A program made the position numbers and the translations under genes. Of a stretch of DNA of 64,000 nt, positions 36,325 to 46,900 are shown piece by piece. The DNA lies in NCBI RefSeq assembly GCF_027924565.1, contig NZ_AP027041.1, positions 310,001 to 374,000 on the forward strand, in the 5' to 3' direction. Below the pieces are notes generated by a model. The model was not told the DNA's origin, made no database searches, and saw only the letters and a list, made by a program, of their open reading frames with translations. The stretch is from Lysobacter auxotrophicus. GTDB lineage: Bacteria > Pseudomonadota > Gammaproteobacteria > Xanthomonadales > Xanthomonadaceae. Each line of letters begins with the position of its first letter. Positions within the stretch are counted from its first letter, which is position 1.

Positions 36325-38154
36325 TCACTCTTCCTCGTCCACCGCCGCCAGATCCTTGCGCGTGGCATCGGCGATCTCGTTCAGCACGCCGGTGCCGCGG
36401 TCGGCGTCGAACAGCTCTTCCAGTTCGCGGCGCGCATCCTGCGTGGATTGCAGCAGCGCGTCTTCGTCGTCGCGGATCAGCGATTGCGCATGCAGCAGGC
36501 GCAGGTCGTGTTCGCGGAAGCGCTCGGCATGGCTGCGCGCGGTGTCTTCGGGGATGCCCAGTTCGACCAGCACCTTCTCGCCCATCTTCAGGCTGCTGTA
36601 GAAGGTCTCGCGGATCGCGCGCGCTCCCAGGTCCATCAGTTCCCATGCGTGCCGGCGATCGCGTGCGCGCGCGAAGATCGTCGCGTCCGGATACAGCCGG
36701 CGGATCGTTTCGACCGTGCGCAGGTTCTCCTCGACGCCGTCGATGGCGATCACGAACACCTTGACCTGGTCGGCGCCGCACGAGCGCAGCAGTTCGGGTT
36801 TCGCGGGGTCGCCGTAATACACCGGATTGCCGAAGCGGCGCACGAAATCGACCTGGTCGGCGCTGTGCTCGATCGCGATGAAACGCGTGTGCTGCGCCAG
36901 CAGCAGTCGGGCGACGATCTGCCCGAAGCGGCCGAAGCCGGCGATCAGCACTTCGGGCTGGTCGTTGGGGATCGTGTCGAACGCGCGTTCCTGCGTGCGC
37001 GGCGCGGCCGACAGCAGTCGCGCGATCGCGATCACCAGCAACGGCGTGAGCGCCATCGAGATGCCGACCGCGGCGACGAGGCGGTCGCGCGTCGGGTCGT
37101 CGATCAGGCCCGATTTCACCGCTTCGTTGAACACCACGAAGGCGAACTCGCCGCCGAGCGCCAGCACTGCGCCGAGCCGCAGCGATTCTCGCGTGCCCAG
37201 GCCGCCGGGCACGTGGCCGACGAAATACAGGATCGAGAATTTCACCATCAGCAGCGCGATGGCGAGGCCGGTGATGAGCACGGGTTCGGACAGCAGGCGG
37301 TCCAGGTCGATGCTCATGCCCACGGCCATGAAGAACAGGCCGAGCAGCAGGCCCTTGAACGGATCGATCTGCGCTTCGAGTTCGTGGCGGAATTCCGAAT
37401 CGGCCAGCAGCACGCCAGCGAGGAACGCGCCCAGGCCCGCCGAGAGCCCCGCGCCCTGCATGATCCACGCGGTGCCGAGCACCACCAGCAGCGCGGCGCC
37501 GGTGAACACCTCCGGCATCTGCGCACGCGCGACGATGCGGAACACCTGCCGCAGCACGAAGCGGCCGCCGATCACCACCGCGGCGATCGCGCCCAGTGCC
37601 TTGGCGACCTCGTCCCAGCCCACGTTGTCCGCGGCGCCCGCGCGACCGAGCAGCGGGATCGCCGCCAGCAGCGGAATCGCCGCGAGATCCTGGAACAGCA
37701 GGATCGCGAACCCCAGGCGCCCGTGGTCGGTCGTCATCGCCTTGCGTTCGGACAGCAGTTGCAGGCCGATCGCCGTCGACGAGAACGCCAGGCCCATGCC
37801 GATCACCAGCGCGGCCTGCCACGACGAACCGGCGATCATCGCCGCGGCGCCGATGGCGAGCGCGCTGAGCCCGACCTGCGCGCCGCCGGCGCCGAAGATC
37901 GGCTTGCGCATGACCCGCAGGCGCGCCGGCGAGAGCTCCAGGCCGATCACGAACAGCAGCATGACCACGCCGATCTCGGCCGCCGTCAGCACCGGCTCGG
38001 CGTTGGCGACGAAGCGCAGCCCGTACGGCCCCAGCGTCACGCCCGCGGCGAGGTACCCCAGCACCGCACCGAGGCCGAAACGACGGAACACCGGCACCGC
38101 GATCACCGCGGCCAGCAGGAATACCAGTGCGAGTTCGAGACCGCCGCCGTGCAT
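36325..38154 (-). CDS. KefB/KefC-type K+/H+ antiporter (CPA2) with RCK domain
   Basis: 609 residues. About twelve membrane helices span residues 1-385, including the CPA2 signatures GVVMLLFVIGLELSPARL and AFSSTAIGLQLLSERK. From about 400 a Rossmann RCK_N domain begins (VLIAGFGRFGQIVARLLLAQ), followed by a helical acidic tail. KefB/C proteins release K+ and acidify the cytoplasm during electrophile stress and are gated by glutathione adducts; the regulatory partner KefF/G is not adjacent. Residues that bind glutathione were not checked. GGAGG and a CATAAT -10 element lie upstream. It is divergent from the TonB_C-domain gene. Confidence 0.88.
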   Translation of the reverse strand: MHGGGLELALVFLLAAVIAVPVFRRFGLGAVLGYLAAGVTLGPYGLRFVANAEPVLTAAEIGVVMLLFVIGLELSPARLRVMRKPIFGAGGAQVGLSALAIGAAAMIAGSSWQAALVIGMGLAFSSTAIGLQLLSERKAMTTDHGRLGFAILLFQDLAAIPLLAAIPLLGRAGAADNVGWDEVAKALGAIAAVVIGGRFVLRQVFRIVARAQMPEVFTGAALLVVLGTAWIMQGAGLSAGLGAFLAGVLLADSEFRHELEAQIDPFKGLLLGLFFMAVGMSIDLDRLLSEPVLITGLAIALLMVKFSILYFVGHVPGGLGTRESLRLGAVLALGGEFAFVVFNEAVKSGLIDDPTRDRLVAAVGISMALTPLLVIAIARLLSAAPRTQERAFDTIPNDQPEVLIAGFGRFGQIVARLLLAQHTRFIAIEHSADQVDFVRRFGNPVYYGDPAKPELLRSCGADQVKVFVIAIDGVEENLRTVETIRRLYPDATIFARARDRRHAWELMDLGARAIRETFYSSLKMGEKVLVELGIPEDTARSHAERFREHDLRLLHAQSLIRDDEDALLQSTQDARRELEELFDADRGTGVLNEIADATRKDLAAVDEEE

Positions 38155-38328
38155 ATCGCCTCCGTCCGGGAATTATGCCCGGGGCGGTGTGGATCGCGGG
38201 GCCGGAACGCCGGCGTTTGCAATCCCGCCCGCCCTGCATTCTGATGCGCAGGCAGCCGGTGTCATGAACGGCCGCGGGCGCGGGGGAGCCGTGCCGTCGA
38301 ATGGACACGTCGAAAGGGGACGGATCGA

Positions 38329-39177
38329 ATGAAAGGGAAGCACTGGTTCATCGCGCTCGCGGTGATGTTCCTGGCGACGGGCGCGCACGCCGGCGGCAAG
38401 GCCGCGGTTCGCAAGCAGATGGAGTCGAGCATGGTGTTCACCGGCATGGTGGACATCGAGCCCGACGGACACGTGAGCGGTTACACGCTCGACCGCCCCG
38501 GCGCGTTGCCGCCCGTCGTGCAGAAGGTCATGGATCGCGCCACGAAGACGTGGACCTTCGAGCCGCCGAAGGCCGACGGCAAGGTCGTACGCGCACGCAC
38601 CGCGATGAGTGTCCGCCTGGTCGCCACGCGCAATGCGGAAGACGGCACCTTCGCTGTGCGGATCGCTAGCGCGAACTTCGGCCGGCCGGCGAAGGAGGAG
38701 TTCGTCGTCGGCAAGGCGCTCACGCCGCCGCGCTATCCGAAGGTCGCGGCGATGAGCCATGCGAGCGGAACGGTCTACGTCATTGTCCGCGTCGGGCGCG
38801 ACGGTCGCGTCGAGGATGCGATGGCCGAGCAGGTCAATCTCACCGTCATCGACAGCGAGAACGGCATGAAGCGGTGGCGCGAAACGCTCGCGCGGGCGGC
38901 GGTGGAAGGCGCGCGCTCGTGGACGTTCGACGTGCCGACCCGTGGCGAGGACGTGGACGCGCCGTTCTGGCTGGCGCGCGTGCCGGTCAGCTTCCACGTG
39001 AACAACGGACCGGCCGCGTACGGGCAGTGGGAAGCGTACATCCCGGGCCCGCGCGAGTCGGCGCCGTGGCTCGGCGGCATGGACGCCTCGCTGGGTTCCG
39101 ATGCCGTGGCCGATGGCGGCATCTATCCGGTCGGCAATTACGGCCCGAAGCTGCTGACGCCGCTCGACGGCGCCTGA
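38329..39177 (+). CDS. Exported protein with TonB C-terminal-like domain
   Basis: 282 residues with a signal peptide (MKGKHWFIALAVMFLATGAHAG). Two similar segments (VDIEPDGHVSGYTLDRPGAL and PPRYPKVAAMSHASGTVYVI with VRVGRDGRVEDA) resemble the TonB_C fold, which couples to partners through beta-strand addition. There is no N-terminal membrane anchor or proline-rich spacer, so it is not a complete TonB. It is probably a periplasmic protein that uses the fold for binding. A terminator follows. Confidence 0.7.
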   Translation: MKGKHWFIALAVMFLATGAHAGGKAAVRKQMESSMVFTGMVDIEPDGHVSGYTLDRPGALPPVVQKVMDRATKTWTFEPPKADGKVVRARTAMSVRLVATRNAEDGTFAVRIASANFGRPAKEEFVVGKALTPPRYPKVAAMSHASGTVYVIVRVGRDGRVEDAMAEQVNLTVIDSENGMKRWRETLARAAVEGARSWTFDVPTRGEDVDAPFWLARVPVSFHVNNGPAAYGQWEAYIPGPRESAPWLGGMDASLGSDAVADGGIYPVGNYGPKLLTPLDGA

Positions 39178-39197
39178 GCGTTCGATCCGGCGCCACG

Positions 39198-39227
39198 AAA
39201 AACGCCCCGCGATGCGGGGCGTTTCGT
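39198..39227. terminator. Bidirectional Rho-independent terminator
   Basis: AAACGCCCCGC (39200-39210) pairs with GCGGGGCGTTT (39214-39224) around a three-base loop, with A- and T-rich flanks. It serves both the TonB_C gene and the converging rho gene. Confidence 0.9.
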
Positions 39228-39245
39228 ATCCGGCTGAGATGGATC

Positions 39246-40928
39246 TCAGCGCTTCATCGAGCTGAAGAACTCGTCGTTCGACTTGGTCGTCTTCATCTTG
39301 TCCAGCAGGAACTCCATCGCGCCGATCTCGTCCATGCCGTGCAGGAGTTTGCGCAGGATCCAGATCTTCTGCAGCAGTTCCGGCTCGATCAGCAGGTCTT
39401 CGCGACGCGTGCCGGAGCGGTTGATGTTGATGGCCGGGTAGACGCGCTTCTCGGCGATGCGACGGTCCAGGTGCACTTCGGAGTTGCCGGTGCCCTTGAA
39501 CTCCTCGTAGATCACCTCGTCCATCTTGCTGCCGGTGTCGATCAGCGCGGTGGCGATGATGGTCAGCGAACCGCCTTCCTCGACGTTACGGGCCGCGCCG
39601 AAGAAACGCTTCGGACGATGCAGCGCGTTGGCGTCGACACCACCGGTGAGCACCTTGCCCGACGACGGCACGACGTTGTTGTACGCGCGGGCCAGGCGGG
39701 TGATCGAGTCGAGCAGGATCACGACGTCCTTCTTGTGCTCGACCAGGCGCTTGGCGCGCTCGATCACCATCTCGGCGACCTGCACGTGGCGGCCGGCGGG
39801 TTCGTCGAAGGTCGACGACACCACTTCGCCGCGCACGGTGCGCTGCATTTCGGTCACTTCTTCCGGGCGTTCGTCGACGAGCAGCACGATCAGGTGCACG
39901 TCCGGATGATTGCTGGTGATGGCCGTGGCCACCTGCTGCATCATCATCGTCTTGCCCGCCTTGGGCGGCGAGACGATCAGCGCGCGCTGGCCTTTGCCCT
40001 GCGGCGCCATCAGGTCGAGGATGCGGCCGGTGATATCTTCGGTCGAACCGTCGCCGCGCTCCAGGCGGAAGCGCTTGCGCGGGAACAGCGGGGTCAGGTT
40101 CTCGAACAGGACCTTGTTCTTCGACGCTTCCAGCGGCTCGCCGTTGATCGTGTCGACCACGGCCAGCGCGAAGTAGCGCTCGCCGTCCTTCGGCCAGCGG
40201 ATGCGGCCGGACAGGTGGTCGCCGGTGCGCAGGTTGAAGCGGCGGATCTGGCTGGGCGAGATGTACACGTCGTCCGGGCCGGCCAGGTAGCTGGCCTCGG
40301 CGGCGCGCAGGAAGCCGAAGCCGTCCGGCAGGATTTCCAGCACGCCGTCGGCGGCGACGCCTTCACCGTGGCGGGTGAGCACCTTCAGGACGGCGAAGAT
40401 GACGTCCTGCTTGCGGGCGCGGGCGACGCCTTCCTGGATCTGCAGCTGGTCGGCCACGTCCAGCAGTTTCGGCGTGGGCATGCGCTTGAGGTCGCCCAGC
40501 GAATACTGCGGGAAGCCTTCCGGCACCTGCGGGTGCGGGCGCGGCACGAACTGCTCGCCGTTGCCGCCGTCGTCCTGCATGCCGCCGTTCTGGTCGCGGT
40601 AGCGCTCGCGCTGGCGTTCGCGACGGTTGCGGAAGCGGTCGCGGCGGTTATTGCCGCCACGGTTGGCGTCGTCGCGGCCTTCGCGGTGCTGGCCGCCTTC
40701 GCCGCCCTGGGCGGACGAGGCGCCTTCGGCGCGCGATTCGGATGAAGCGGAGGCATCGGCGGCCGGGGCCGGCGCTTCGGCGCGCGGCGCGGGCGGCGCG
40801 CTCGGGGCGGGAGCGCCGGAGGTGTCGGCGGAAGCGGCGGCAGGCGCGTTGTCGGCGGCCTTGCTCACGCGTGCCTTGCGCACGCGCTTCTCGGCGACTT
40901 CGCCGGCGTCAGGGGTGTTATCGGACAA
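39246..40928 (-). CDS. rho: Transcription termination factor Rho with long disordered N terminus
   Basis: 560 residues against about 419 in E. coli. The first 140 are an added low-complexity region: Ala/Pro-rich to about residue 70, then Gly/Arg/Asn/Asp-rich ([20 protein letters not shown]). The conserved core starts at [20 protein letters not shown] and contains the RNA-binding RNP1 (DGFGFLR), Walker A ([11 protein letters not shown]), the Q-loop region ([10 protein letters not shown]) and the R-loop region. It is a hexameric RNA helicase that ends transcription. Two short hairpins around 40945-40976 lie in the leader and may serve autoregulation. It lies close to trxA, as in other gammaproteobacteria. 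Confidence 0.97.
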   Translation of the reverse strand: MSDNTPDAGEVAEKRVRKARVSKAADNAPAAASADTSGAPAPSAPPAPRAEAPAPAADASASSESRAEGASSAQGGEGGQHREGRDDANRGGNNRRDRFRNRRERQRERYRDQNGGMQDDGGNGEQFVPRPHPQVPEGFPQYSLGDLKRMPTPKLLDVADQLQIQEGVARARKQDVIFAVLKVLTRHGEGVAADGVLEILPDGFGFLRAAEASYLAGPDDVYISPSQIRRFNLRTGDHLSGRIRWPKDGERYFALAVVDTINGEPLEASKNKVLFENLTPLFPRKRFRLERGDGSTEDITGRILDLMAPQGKGQRALIVSPPKAGKTMMMQQVATAITSNHPDVHLIVLLVDERPEEVTEMQRTVRGEVVSSTFDEPAGRHVQVAEMVIERAKRLVEHKKDVVILLDSITRLARAYNNVVPSSGKVLTGGVDANALHRPKRFFGAARNVEEGGSLTIIATALIDTGSKMDEVIYEEFKGTGNSEVHLDRRIAEKRVYPAININRSGTRREDLLIEPELLQKIWILRKLLHGMDEIGAMEFLLDKMKTTKSNDEFFSSMKR

Positions 40929-41235
40929 GCAGGGAATCCTCGCTAAGCGGCGAGCGCTCGCAGAAGGCGAGCGGAACGTCAGGGACGATGGTTTCGAAAG
41001 TGGGGTGCGGCGCGAGACGGGTCCGGACCGGTGAGGTCACGGAAGGTCAGGAACGCCGGGTGGGATGAAACTAGCACTGCCTTCGCGCGGCGGCAAGCGC
41101 CGGGACAGCGCGGGTTCAGATGGCCGGGGCCGGCGGGAAAGCGTGCGGCAACAGGCGTTTGGGGCTGGGCGGGCTTCGCGCCGAAGCCTCGGCCCGACCC
41201 TCTCCCGCGGCGGGAGAGGGCGGTACGACAGGGCG
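40929..41235. other. rho leader / trxA 3' gap
   Basis: No protein gene is supported in this 307-bp stretch. It contains the rho leader with hairpins (GCTCGC-AGAAG-GCGAGC at 40959-40976) and, next to trxA, a CCCTCTCCCG/CGGGAGAGGG hairpin at 41198-41220. Confidence 0.6.
41198..41220 (-). terminator. CCCTCTCCC hairpin 3' of trxA
   Basis: A ten-base-pair stem around a three-base loop begins 16 bases after the trxA stop codon. There is no U-tract, so it may protect the trxA 3' end or slow polymerase rather than terminate by itself. Confidence 0.5.
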
Positions 41236-41562
41236 TCAGATCGCCTTGTCGATCATCTGGCTCAGCTGGGCCTTGCCGACGGCGCCGATCTGGGTCGCCT
41301 GGACCTGGCCGTTCTTGAACAGCAGCAGCATCGGGATCGAACGCACGTGGTACTTCATCGCCGTCGCGCGGTTGTGGTCCACGTTGACCTTGGCGATCTT
41401 GACCTTGCCGTCGTAGGCGGCGGCCAACTCGTCCAGCGCCGGGGCGATCATCTTGCAGGGACCGCACCATTCGGCCCAGAAATCGACCAGCACCGGTTCG
41501 GACGACTGCAGCACGGCGGCGTCGAAGTCGGCATCGCCAACGTGCAAAATTTTCTCGCTCAC
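41236..41562 (-). CDS. trxA: Thioredoxin 1
   Basis: 108 residues, standard TrxA. Active site WCGPC at 32-36 ([14 protein letters not shown]), cis-Pro in RSIPMLLLF. It is the main cytoplasmic protein disulfide reductase and a cofactor for ribonucleotide reductase. I chose GTG 41562 because AGGAG lies just upstream and the length matches the family; upstream in-frame starts (ATG 41586, ATG-like 41613) would add residues not found in thioredoxins. It stands between rho and the divergent rhlB. Confidence 0.95.
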   Translation of the reverse strand: MSEKILHVGDADFDAAVLQSSEPVLVDFWAEWCGPCKMIAPALDELAAAYDGKVKIAKVNVDHNRATAMKYHVRSIPMLLLFKNGQVQATQIGAVGKAQLSQMIDKAI

Positions 41563-41858
41563 GGGACTCTCCTGCGGATGGGGCATGGCGGACGACCCCG
41601 GGGGCCGTCCCACGGACGGGTGATCGACCCGGCCTGGCCATCGGGCATGCCGGAACGGTCGTTACGGTAAACTGGGGCGTTTCGAGGGGACTTCAAGCCC
41701 GGACCAGCGGTCCGATCCGGCCGGTTCCCGACCCCTTTCCGAGCCGGCGCCCGAGCGGGCCCGGCCCCGGCAGTCTGCGATGCGGACGCCACCCACGCAA
41801 GCGCGCCAACGCAACATTGCATGCTGCAACTGCACGGCGCGCGCGGACTTCCAAGCTG

Positions 41859-43574
41859 ATGAGCGACAAGCCTCTTACCGACGTTTCCTTTTCCTCGTTC
41901 GACCTGCATCCCAGCCTGTTGGCCGGGCTCGAAGCCGCCGGCTTCACCCGCTGCACGCCGATCCAGGCCCTCACGCTTCCCATCGCCCTGCAGGGTCGCG
42001 ATGTCGCCGGCCAGGCGCAGACCGGCACCGGCAAGACGCTGGCCTTCCTGGTCGCGGTGATGAACCGCCTGCTGACGCGTCCGGCGCTCGCCGAGCGCAA
42101 GCCGGAAGACCCGCGCGCGCTGATCCTGGCGCCCACGCGCGAACTCGCCATCCAGATCCACAAGGACGCGGTGAAGTTCGGTTCCGACCTGGGACTGAAG
42201 TTCGCCCTGGTCTACGGCGGCGTCGACTACGACAAGCAGCGCGAACTGCTGCAGAAGGGCGCCGACATCATCATCGCCACGCCCGGCCGCCTGATCGACT
42301 ACGTCAAGCAGCACAAGGTCGTGTCGCTGCACGCCTGCGAGATGTGCGTGCTCGACGAAGCCGACCGCATGTTCGACCTGGGCTTCATCAAGGACATCCG
42401 CTTCCTGCTGCGCCGCATGCCGATCCGCACCGAGCGCCAGACGCTGCTGTTCAGCGCCACGCTGAGCCACCGCGTGCTGGAGCTGGCGTACGAACACATG
42501 AACGAGCCGGAAAAGCTCGTCGTGGAAGCCGAGACCGTCACCGCCGCGCGCGTGCGCCAGAAGGTGTTCTTCCCGGCCGACGACGAGAAGATCCCGCTGC
42601 TGCTCGGCCTGCTCTCGCGGAGTGAGGGCGCGCGGACGATGGTGTTCGTCAACACCAAGGCGTTCGTCGAACGCGTCGCGCGCGCGCTGGAGAAGGGCGG
42701 TTACCGCGTCGGCGTGCTGTCCGGCGACGTGCCGCAGAAGAAGCGCGAGACGCTGCTCAACCGCTTCCAGAAGGGCCAGCTCGAGATCCTCGTCGCGACC
42801 GACGTGGCCGCGCGCGGCCTGCACATCGACGGCGTCTCGCACGTCTACAACTACGACCTGCCGTTCGACGCGGAGGACTACGTCCACCGCATCGGCCGCA
42901 CCGCCCGCCTCGGCGCGGAAGGCGACGCGATCAGCTTCGCCTGCGAGCGCTACGCGATGTCGCTGCCGGACATCGAGGCCTACATCGAACAGAAGCTGCC
43001 GGTGGCGGCGGTGGACGCCGACCTGCTGGTCGCCATCCCGCGCCCGCCGCGCGAAGTGCCCGAAGGCGCGGAAGGCGAGGGCGAGAACGAGAGCATCGGC
43101 TCGATCTTCAAGGAAGCGCGCGAGCAGCGTGCGGCCGACGAGGAGCGCCGCGGCGGTGGTCGCAGCCGTGGCGCCAAGCCGGGCGGCGGTTCCCGTGGCG
43201 ACGGACGTCGTGAAGGCGGTCGCCGTGAAGGCGGCCGTGACGGCGCACCGCGCAGCGAGCGCAAGCCGCGCACGCAGCCGGTCGAAGCCGCGGCGAAGAG
43301 CGACGTCGTCGATCCCTCGGTCATCCCGACGCCGGATACCGAACGCGCGCCGCGCAAGCGCCGTCGCCGTCGCGGCGGTCGCCGCATCGAGGGCGCCGAC
43401 GCCGCACAGGCCGCCGCACCGGCGCAGGCCGCACCGAAGTCGCCGACCCAGGTCCATGCGCAGAAGGCAGCCGCCAAGGCCGCGGCGAAGGACGGCGACA
43501 AGCTCGGCCTGCTGCATCGCATCGGCCGCAGCCTGAAGTCGCTGATCTCGCGTTCGCCGCGCAGCCAGCACTGA
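41859..43574 (+). CDS. rhlB: DEAD-box RNA helicase RhlB with long basic C-terminal tail
   Basis: 571 residues against 421 in E. coli. Helicase motifs: Q motif near [13 protein letters not shown], Walker [26 protein letters not shown] ([13 protein letters not shown]), [11 protein letters not shown] and [10 protein letters not shown]. RhlB unwinds structured mRNA in the RNA degradosome with RNase E. From about residue 395 the tail is disordered and Arg/Gly-rich ([20 protein letters not shown]), ending in a conserved-looking amphipathic helix ([15 protein letters not shown]). Such tails bind RNA and can promote condensates; that is inference. It is divergent from trxA, matching the conserved rho-trxA-rhlB neighbourhood. 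Confidence 0.93.
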   Translation: MSDKPLTDVSFSSFDLHPSLLAGLEAAGFTRCTPIQALTLPIALQGRDVAGQAQTGTGKTLAFLVAVMNRLLTRPALAERKPEDPRALILAPTRELAIQIHKDAVKFGSDLGLKFALVYGGVDYDKQRELLQKGADIIIATPGRLIDYVKQHKVVSLHACEMCVLDEADRMFDLGFIKDIRFLLRRMPIRTERQTLLFSATLSHRVLELAYEHMNEPEKLVVEAETVTAARVRQKVFFPADDEKIPLLLGLLSRSEGARTMVFVNTKAFVERVARALEKGGYRVGVLSGDVPQKKRETLLNRFQKGQLEILVATDVAARGLHIDGVSHVYNYDLPFDAEDYVHRIGRTARLGAEGDAISFACERYAMSLPDIEAYIEQKLPVAAVDADLLVAIPRPPREVPEGAEGEGENESIGSIFKEAREQRAADEERRGGGRSRGAKPGGGSRGDGRREGGRREGGRDGAPRSERKPRTQPVEAAAKSDVVDPSVIPTPDTERAPRKRRRRRGGRRIEGADAAQAAAPAQAAPKSPTQVHAQKAAAKAAAKDGDKLGLLHRIGRSLKSLISRSPRSQH

Positions 43575-43714
43575 GTTCGCGCGGGCGCCGGGCGGCGTCC
43601 GCGCATCGCGTCGCGAACCGCGTCGCGGTTTATGTGCCCGCGGTCGATTTCTCCCTAGCCATCGCCGCCCGTGCCGCCGATACTGGGCGGCACGAGTGTG
43701 TTAACCGGTGAGCG

Positions 43715-44401
43715 ATGAGCGTCCTGCGCTTCGACAACGTCAGCAAGCGGTACGACGGCGGCCACGACGCGTTGAGCGAAGTGAGCTTCGAAGTCGCGCA
43801 GGGCGAAATGCTGTTCGTCACCGGCCATTCCGGCGCGGGCAAGAGCACGCTGCTCAAGCTCATCCATCTGTCCGAACGCCCGAGCCGCGGCGCCGTCGTC
43901 TTCGGCGACCGCAACCTGCTGAAGGTGCGCGGCCGTCGCATCGCGCTGCATCGTCGCGACGTCGGCGTCGTGTTCCAGGACCACCGCCTGCTCGGCGATC
44001 GCAGCGTCGCCGACAACGTCGCGCTGCCGCTGATCCTGCGCGGCATGCGTCGAGGCGACATCGGCAAGCGCGTGCGCGCGGTGCTCGACAAGGTGTCGCT
44101 GGGCGCGCGCGCCAACGCGCTGCCGTCGCAACTGTCGGCCGGTGAGCAGCAACGCGTCGGCATCGCGCGTGCGATCGTCGGCGAGCCGCGCCTGCTGGTC
44201 GCCGACGAACCCACCGGCAACCTCGATCCGACGCTGTCGGCCGAGATCATGGCGCTGTTCGAATCGCTGCCGGAGCTCGGCACGAGCGTGCTGGTGGCCA
44301 GCCACGACCTCGCGCTGGTCAAGCGCATGAAGAAGCGCGTGCTGGTGTTGAACCAGGGCCGCCTGGTCGACGACATCTCGCCGGAGGACCTGGCCCAGTG
44401 A
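43715..44401 (+). CDS. ftsE: Cell division ATP-binding protein FtsE
   Basis: 228 residues. ABC ATPase of the FtsEX complex, which relays division-site signals to periplasmic amidases. Walker A (GHSGAGKSTLLK), signature (SQLSAGEQQRVGIARA), Walker B (LLVADEPTGNLD) and the H-loop (VLVASHDLAL) are present. The start ATG 43715 has MSVLRFDNVSKRY, the family start. The last four bases overlap ftsX (ATGA-type overlap), and the operon continues through the response regulator and ung. Confidence 0.96.
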   Translation: MSVLRFDNVSKRYDGGHDALSEVSFEVAQGEMLFVTGHSGAGKSTLLKLIHLSERPSRGAVVFGDRNLLKVRGRRIALHRRDVGVVFQDHRLLGDRSVADNVALPLILRGMRRGDIGKRVRAVLDKVSLGARANALPSQLSAGEQQRVGIARAIVGEPRLLVADEPTGNLDPTLSAEIMALFESLPELGTSVLVASHDLALVKRMKKRVLVLNQGRLVDDISPEDLAQ

Positions 44402-45351
44402 GCGCGCCGACCGCCCCTGCATCCGCCCGCCCCTCGCGCCCGAATTCGCGTCTGGGCACCTGGTTCGACCATCACGTCTACAGCCTCGTCGCCAGCGTCG
44501 GCCGCATGCTGCGCAAGCCGTGGGCCACCGCGCTGACCATCGGCGTGATGGCGGTGGCGATCACGCTACCGCTCGGGCTGTGGGCCGCGCTCGGCAACGT
44601 CGAACGCTTCACCGGCACGGTCGAACAGTCGCGGCAGATCAGCCTGTTCCTCAAGCCGCAGGTCACCGTCGACCGTGCCCGCGCGCTCGCCGACCAGCTG
44701 CGCGGTCGTGGCGACATCGCCACGCTCGACCTGCGCACGCCCGAGCAGGGCATGGAAGAGCTGCGCCGCAGCAGCGGCCTGGGCGAGGCGATCAGCGCGG
44801 TGGACGGCAACCCGCTGCCGAGCGTGCTGATCGTGACGCCGAAGGACGACGAGACAACGCTCGCCGAGTCGCTGCGCACGCTGCCCGACGTCGATGTCGT
44901 CCAGCACGACGCCGCGTGGCGCCAGCGCCTGGACCAGTGGCTGCGCTTCGGCGTGCGCCTGGCGTGGGTGCTCGCCGCGCTGCTCGGCGTCGGCGCGCTG
45001 CTGGTTGTCGGCAATACGGTGCGACTGGACATCCAGTCGCGCCGCGATGAAATCGCCGTGCTGCAGCAGCTCGGCGCCACCGACGGCTTCATCCGCCGGC
45101 CGTTCCTGTACCTGGGCCTGAGCTACGGGCTGGTCGCCGGCCTGCTCGCACTGGCGTTGCTCACTGCCGCCGACCATGCATTGCGCGAGCCGCTCGCGGC
45201 GCTCGCACAAAGCTACGGAAGCCAGTTCGCGCTGCACGGCTTCGACCTTCGCGATGCCATCGCCATCGTGATCGGCTCCGGCCTGCTCGGCTGGATCGGC
45301 GCCGGTCTGGTCACCGGCCACTACCTGCGCCAGACGCGACCGACGACATGA
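44398..45351 (+). CDS. ftsX: Cell division membrane protein FtsX
   Basis: 317 residues. Four membrane helices (about 40-62, 183-205, 230-252 and 285-305) with a periplasmic domain between the first two, as in all FtsX. FtsX regulates EnvC and the amidases AmiA/B. The stretch [20 protein letters not shown] is the conserved coupling segment. The stop codon overlaps the start of the next gene by ATGA. Confidence 0.95.
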   Translation: MSAPTAPASARPSRPNSRLGTWFDHHVYSLVASVGRMLRKPWATALTIGVMAVAITLPLGLWAALGNVERFTGTVEQSRQISLFLKPQVTVDRARALADQLRGRGDIATLDLRTPEQGMEELRRSSGLGEAISAVDGNPLPSVLIVTPKDDETTLAESLRTLPDVDVVQHDAAWRQRLDQWLRFGVRLAWVLAALLGVGALLVVGNTVRLDIQSRRDEIAVLQQLGATDGFIRRPFLYLGLSYGLVAGLLALALLTAADHALREPLAALAQSYGSQFALHGFDLRDAIAIVIGSGLLGWIGAGLVTGHYLRQTRPTT

Positions 45352-46187
45352 GCCAGGATCTTCGCCATCTCGCCAACGCCGCGCCGCGCATCATGGTGGT
45401 CGACGGCTCCAAGCTGGTCCGCAAGCTCATCGGCGACGTGCTCACGCGCGAGCTGAGCGACGCCGTCGTCGTACCGTGCGCCGGCATCGCCGAGGCCCGC
45501 GCCGCGCTCGAAGGCGGTGCGGTCGACCTGGTCACGACCTCGCTCGTGCTGCCCGACGGCGACGGCATCGCGCTGGCGCGCGTCGTGCGCGAATCGGCGG
45601 GGCAGGCGTACGTGCCGATCATCGTCGTCTCCGGCGATGCGCAATCGCACCTGGAATCGCGCCGCTTCACCGAAGACGTCACCGACTACTTCGACAAGGC
45701 GCTCGGCCACACCGCGCTGGCCGCGTTCATCCGCGGCTACGTGCAACCGCAGCCGATCCCCGGCGCGCGCGTGCTCTACGTCGAGGACAGCAAGGTCGTC
45801 GCGCTGGCGACCAAGCGCATGCTCGAACGCCATGGCCTCACCGTGCTGCACTTCGTCGGCGTGGAAGAGGCTTTGGAATACCTGGAAACGCACCGCGGAC
45901 AGGACGATGTCGGCTGCGACTGCGTGCTGACCGACGTGTACCTGAAGGGCGCGCTGAGCGGCAACGACCTGCTCGCCCGCCTGCGCGAGGATTTCGGCTA
46001 CGGCAAGCGTCGCCTGCCGGTGCTGGTGATGACCGGCGACGGCAATGCCGACAACCAGAGCGCGCTCATCCGTGCCGGTGCGAACGACCTGGTGCTCAAG
46101 CCGATCGAAGAGCGCCTGCTGGTGACCAAGACCCTGTTCCAGCTGCGCCTGGCGCGGCTGCCGGAACCCACGACGCTGGACGCATGA
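45348..46187 (+). CDS. Two-receiver response regulator, first receiver degenerate
   Basis: 279 residues made of two CheY-like receivers and no output domain. Receiver 2 (about 140-279) is canonical: Glu146-Asp147 (YVEDSK), phosphoacceptor Asp196 (VLTDVYL), Thr229 (VMTGDG) and Lys251 (LKPIEE). Receiver 1 (about 12-135) has DG instead of the second acid (VVDGSK, 19-20), Ser65 where the phosphoacceptor Asp should be ([12 protein letters not shown]), but keeps Lys117. It therefore should not be phosphorylated. Overlaps by ATGA at both ends tie it to ftsX and ung. No histidine kinase is encoded in the window. The product may sense phosphorylation on receiver 2 and signal through partner binding. 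Confidence 0.88.
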   Translation: MSQDLRHLANAAPRIMVVDGSKLVRKLIGDVLTRELSDAVVVPCAGIAEARAALEGGAVDLVTTSLVLPDGDGIALARVVRESAGQAYVPIIVVSGDAQSHLESRRFTEDVTDYFDKALGHTALAAFIRGYVQPQPIPGARVLYVEDSKVVALATKRMLERHGLTVLHFVGVEEALEYLETHRGQDDVGCDCVLTDVYLKGALSGNDLLARLREDFGYGKRRLPVLVMTGDGNADNQSALIRAGANDLVLKPIEERLLVTKTLFQLRLARLPEPTTLDA

Positions 46188-46900
46188 ACGAGGCGGCGGA
46201 CCACGACCGCATCCGGCTGGACCCGTCGTGGAAGGCGAAAGTCGGCGATTACCTGCAGCGTCCCGACATGCAGGCGCTCTCGGCCTTCCTTCGCGACCGC
46301 AAGGCGGCCGGCGCCCGGATCTTCCCGCCCGGGCCGAACATCTTCGCCGCGTTCGACGCGACGCCGTTCGACGAGGTCAAGGTCGTCATCCTCGGCCAGG
46401 ACCCGTACCACGGCGTCGGACAGGCGCATGGGCTGTGCTTCTCGGTGCAGCCGGGCGTGCCGGTGCCGCCGTCGCTGGACAACATCTTCAAGGAGATCCA
46501 GCGCGATCTCGGCGTGGCCCGGCCCGATCATGGCTGCCTGCTGCCGTGGGCCCGCCAGGGCGTGCTGATGCTCAATGCCGTGCTCACGGTGGAAGAAGGC
46601 CGCGCCGGCGCGCATCAGGGCAAGGGGTGGGAAGGCTTCACCGACCACGTCGTCGACGTGCTCAACCGCGAGCGCGACGGCCTGGTCTTCATGCTCTGGG
46701 GCAGCTACGCGCAGGCCAAGGGCAAGGTCATCGATCCGCGCCGCCACAAGGTGCTGAAGGCGCCGCATCCTTCGCCCCTCTCCGCCTACCGGGGCTTCAT
46801 CGGGTCGGGGCATTTCTCGGCCGCCAACGAGTACCTCGTCCGCCACGGCAAGACGCCGATCGACTGGTCGTTGCCGGGGCAGGAAGGCCTGGGGGCCTGA
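46184..46900 (+). CDS. ung: Uracil-DNA glycosylase
   Basis: 238 residues, family-1 UDG. It removes uracil from DNA. Motif A GQDPYHG (Asp73, His76) and motif [12 protein letters not shown] are present. It starts within the stop codon of the two-receiver regulator (ATGA), so it is the last gene of the ftsE-ftsX-regulator-ung unit. Confidence 0.95.
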   Translation: MNEAADHDRIRLDPSWKAKVGDYLQRPDMQALSAFLRDRKAAGARIFPPGPNIFAAFDATPFDEVKVVILGQDPYHGVGQAHGLCFSVQPGVPVPPSLDNIFKEIQRDLGVARPDHGCLLPWARQGVLMLNAVLTVEEGRAGAHQGKGWEGFTDHVVDVLNRERDGLVFMLWGSYAQAKGKVIDPRRHKVLKAPHPSPLSAYRGFIGSGHFSAANEYLVRHGKTPIDWSLPGQEGLGA

